A DNA stretch of 64,000 nucleotides from Streptomyces spiroverticillatus (GTDB taxonomy: Bacteria > Actinomycetota > Actinomycetes > Streptomycetales > Streptomycetaceae), in assembly GCA_014650415.1 (NCBI GenBank), contig BMUX01000006.1, positions 459,092-523,091 on the forward strand, in the 5' to 3' direction. Shown here in pieces: positions 63,054-64,000 of the stretch; the stretch's first letter is position 1; the number at the start of each line of letters is the position of its first letter. Below the pieces are notes generated by a model. The model was not told the DNA's origin. It worked only from the letters and a program-made list of their open reading frames with translations, and made no database searches. The position numbers and the translations under genes were made by a program.

Positions 63054-63217
63054 CTGTCCGGCCATCGCCGCCAAAGCCCTTCCGGCTCCCGCTCACCGCC
63101 TGCAATAACGGCAGGTCAGAGCCAAGTTACGGCTCAGCGAACCCAATACGCTGCAACAGCACTATCGTCGGGAACGCGACGAGCCTCTTTTCACTGTTCA
63201 GGGCGCTCTCGCAACCA

Positions 63218-63250
63218 GGCGCCACCGGGACGAGACCTCCCGGTGGCGCC
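63218..63250 (-). terminator. Terminator of the coiled-coil/winged-helix gene
   Basis: GGCGCCACCGGGA pairs with TCCCGGTGGCGCC, a 13-bp perfect stem with a 7-base loop, beginning four bases beyond the stop codon of the minus-strand gene at 63254. The remaining 63054-63217 shows no gene. Confidence 0.75.
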
Positions 63251-63253
63251 GCC

Positions 63254-63808
63254 TCACCCGGCGTGATCCGTCGCGTCGTTCTCCGGCCCGCCCGTATCGG
63301 GCGTATCACCGACCCCGGGTGCGATCGCGAACAGTCCCACCTCGTCCTCAGTCAGCCACCCCTGCTTGACCAGGCTCTTCAGCTTCACCCGCATCCGTTC
63401 CACGGCGCGATGCCCGGTCTCCCAGCCGACGGCCTCACAGATCGGCCTCGCCCGCAACGGACGCCCCGCCGACGCCAGCGCGAGCACCACTCCCTCGTTC
63501 GCCTCACGGAGTACCTTGCCGTCCGTCCGCGTGACCGGGGCCGATACGACCCTCCGCTCTCTCGCGGCTGCGGCCACCGACTCTCCCGGTACCGGCGCTT
63601 CGGAGTCTGCCGGAGCCCTGCCCTGGTCCGTATCGCCTTCCTCGGCGAGCAACTCCGTCACCGCGTCCTCGGCCACCGCCCACCGCGACAGCTGGAGCTC
63701 CTCTTCAGCGAGTTCCTTCTCCAGGATGGCGATCTGCCCGCGCAGATCCTCCACCCGAGTGCGTGAAACCGAAGCCCTGGCCCGCAGCCGTTCCACCAGA
63801 GACGCCAT
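63254..63808 (-). CDS. Coiled-coil / winged-helix protein of unknown function
   Basis: 184 residues: an N-terminal coiled coil (about 5-55; RTRVEDLRGQIAILEKELAEEELQL), an acidic/Ala linker, and a C-terminal winged-helix-like domain (about 95-165; ANEGVVLALASAGRPLRARPICEAVGW and MRVKLKSLVKQGWLTEDEVGLFAI). Probably a dimeric DNA-binding protein. ATG 63808 is used. Such genes often sit in streptomycete accessory regions; partner unknown. Confidence 0.72.
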   Translation of the reverse strand: MASLVERLRARASVSRTRVEDLRGQIAILEKELAEEELQLSRWAVAEDAVTELLAEEGDTDQGRAPADSEAPVPGESVAAAARERRVVSAPVTRTDGKVLREANEGVVLALASAGRPLRARPICEAVGWETGHRAVERMRVKLKSLVKQGWLTEDEVGLFAIAPGVGDTPDTGGPENDATDHAG

Positions 63809-63840
63809 CAGTCACCTCCATCACGCGAGTCGGCAGTCCC

Positions 63841-63871
63841 ACCAACTTGCAATACCCGTAGGCGAGTTGGT
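63841..63871. promoter_or_regulatory. Operator-like inverted repeat between divergent genes
   Basis: ACCAACTTGC (63841-63850) and GCGAGTTGGT (63862-63871) are inverted repeats with one mismatch and an 11-base spacer, 33 bases from each divergent start codon. TACTGT at 63887-63892 may be a -10 for the plus-strand gene. Confidence 0.5.
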
Positions 63872-63903
63872 AGGCACTCCACCTCATACTGTAGGAGAAG
63901 ATC

Positions 63904-64000
63904 ATGAAAGGCGGCCGATACATCGCAGCAATGCCCAACAAGACAAATTGGGATCATGCGGCTCCCCAGCGGACTCCGAGTGCTGAAGCTGAGCAGCCAG
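63904..64000 (+). CDS. Start of a protein-coding gene cut by the right edge
   Basis: TAGGAG six bases before ATG 63904 is a good ribosome site. The frame is open for 32 codons to the window end (MKGGRYIAAMPNKTNWDHAA). The first codons are AT-richer than typical for this chromosome. Too short to identify. Confidence 0.45.
   Translation, partial: MKGGRYIAAMPNKTNWDHAAPQRTPSAEAEQP

Overview
The window is a high-GC actinobacterial chromosome segment, almost certainly Streptomyces. The evidence is strong third-position GC, many GTG starts, a very long Ala/Pro/Glu-rich RNase E/G, the mreBCD-pbp2-rodA order next to ndk and folC, an obgE-proBA-nadD-rsfS backbone, and many aerial-growth and cell-wall genes. 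From memory, the gene order matches the S. coelicolor SCO2577-SCO2615 neighbourhood read in the opposite direction, with several additions. That correspondence is recall, not a search.

Layout. 1-9.6 kb: a partial Gln/Pro/Tyr-rich membrane protein and valS, then three additions not expected between valS and folC. These are a SipW-like signal peptidase fused to a CBM2-like domain, translationally coupled to a TasA/camelysin-like secreted protein; an orphan histidine kinase; and a second MreB-type actin. 8.1-17.2 kb: folC, a DUF4233 gene, ndk, then mreB-mreC-mreD-PBP2-rodA, the elongation/spore-wall machinery. 17.3-28 kb: a CYTH-CHAD protein, a TIGR03960-type radical SAM protein, an unusual tandem-repeat amphipathic membrane protein, a TIGR03936-type protein and RNase E/G. 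28.2-31.1 kb: galU, a sugar/polyol nucleotidyltransferase and an sn-glycerol-1-phosphate-dehydrogenase-like gene. 31.3-33.5 kb: rplU, rpmA, obgE. 33.6-46.9 kb: an anionic glycopolymer (teichoic-acid-like) locus with three fused GT2-CDP-glycerol-phosphotransferase genes, a stand-alone GT2, a GT4 and galE. 47-57.8 kb: proB, a conserved small gene, proA, two related membrane proteins, an M48 protease, a small membrane protein, nadD, an LCP/LytR_C wall-polymer ligase-like protein, rsfS and a histidine phosphatase. 57.9-59.8 kb: two identical tRNA-Ala(GGC) genes bracketing a small zinc-ribbon-like gene and a GT87-type membrane glycosyltransferase. 59.8-64 kb: an accessory module with a DDE-like protein coupled to a degenerate tyrosine-recombinase-like protein, a divergent XRE regulator, and a coiled-coil/winged-helix gene opposite a gene that runs off the edge.

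Together the window is dominated by cell-envelope construction: the Mre/PBP2/RodA spore-wall complex, UDP-glucose and UDP-galactose supply (GalU, GalE), a probable nucleotide-glycerol supply, polymerases for a glycerol-phosphate-containing wall polymer and an LCP-type attachment protein. Housekeeping genes are interleaved.

Cross-cutting observations are six start codons that sit exactly six bases after a TANNNT box with no Shine-Dalgarno (probable leaderless mRNAs), two probable CTG start codons, and short tandem duplications at the 3' ends of three genes. The most promising little-described items are the SipW-CBM2/TasA-like pair, the TPLGH-repeat membrane protein, the glycerol-1-phosphate branch of the glycopolymer locus, and the recombinase/DDE/XRE module beside the duplicated tRNA-Ala.
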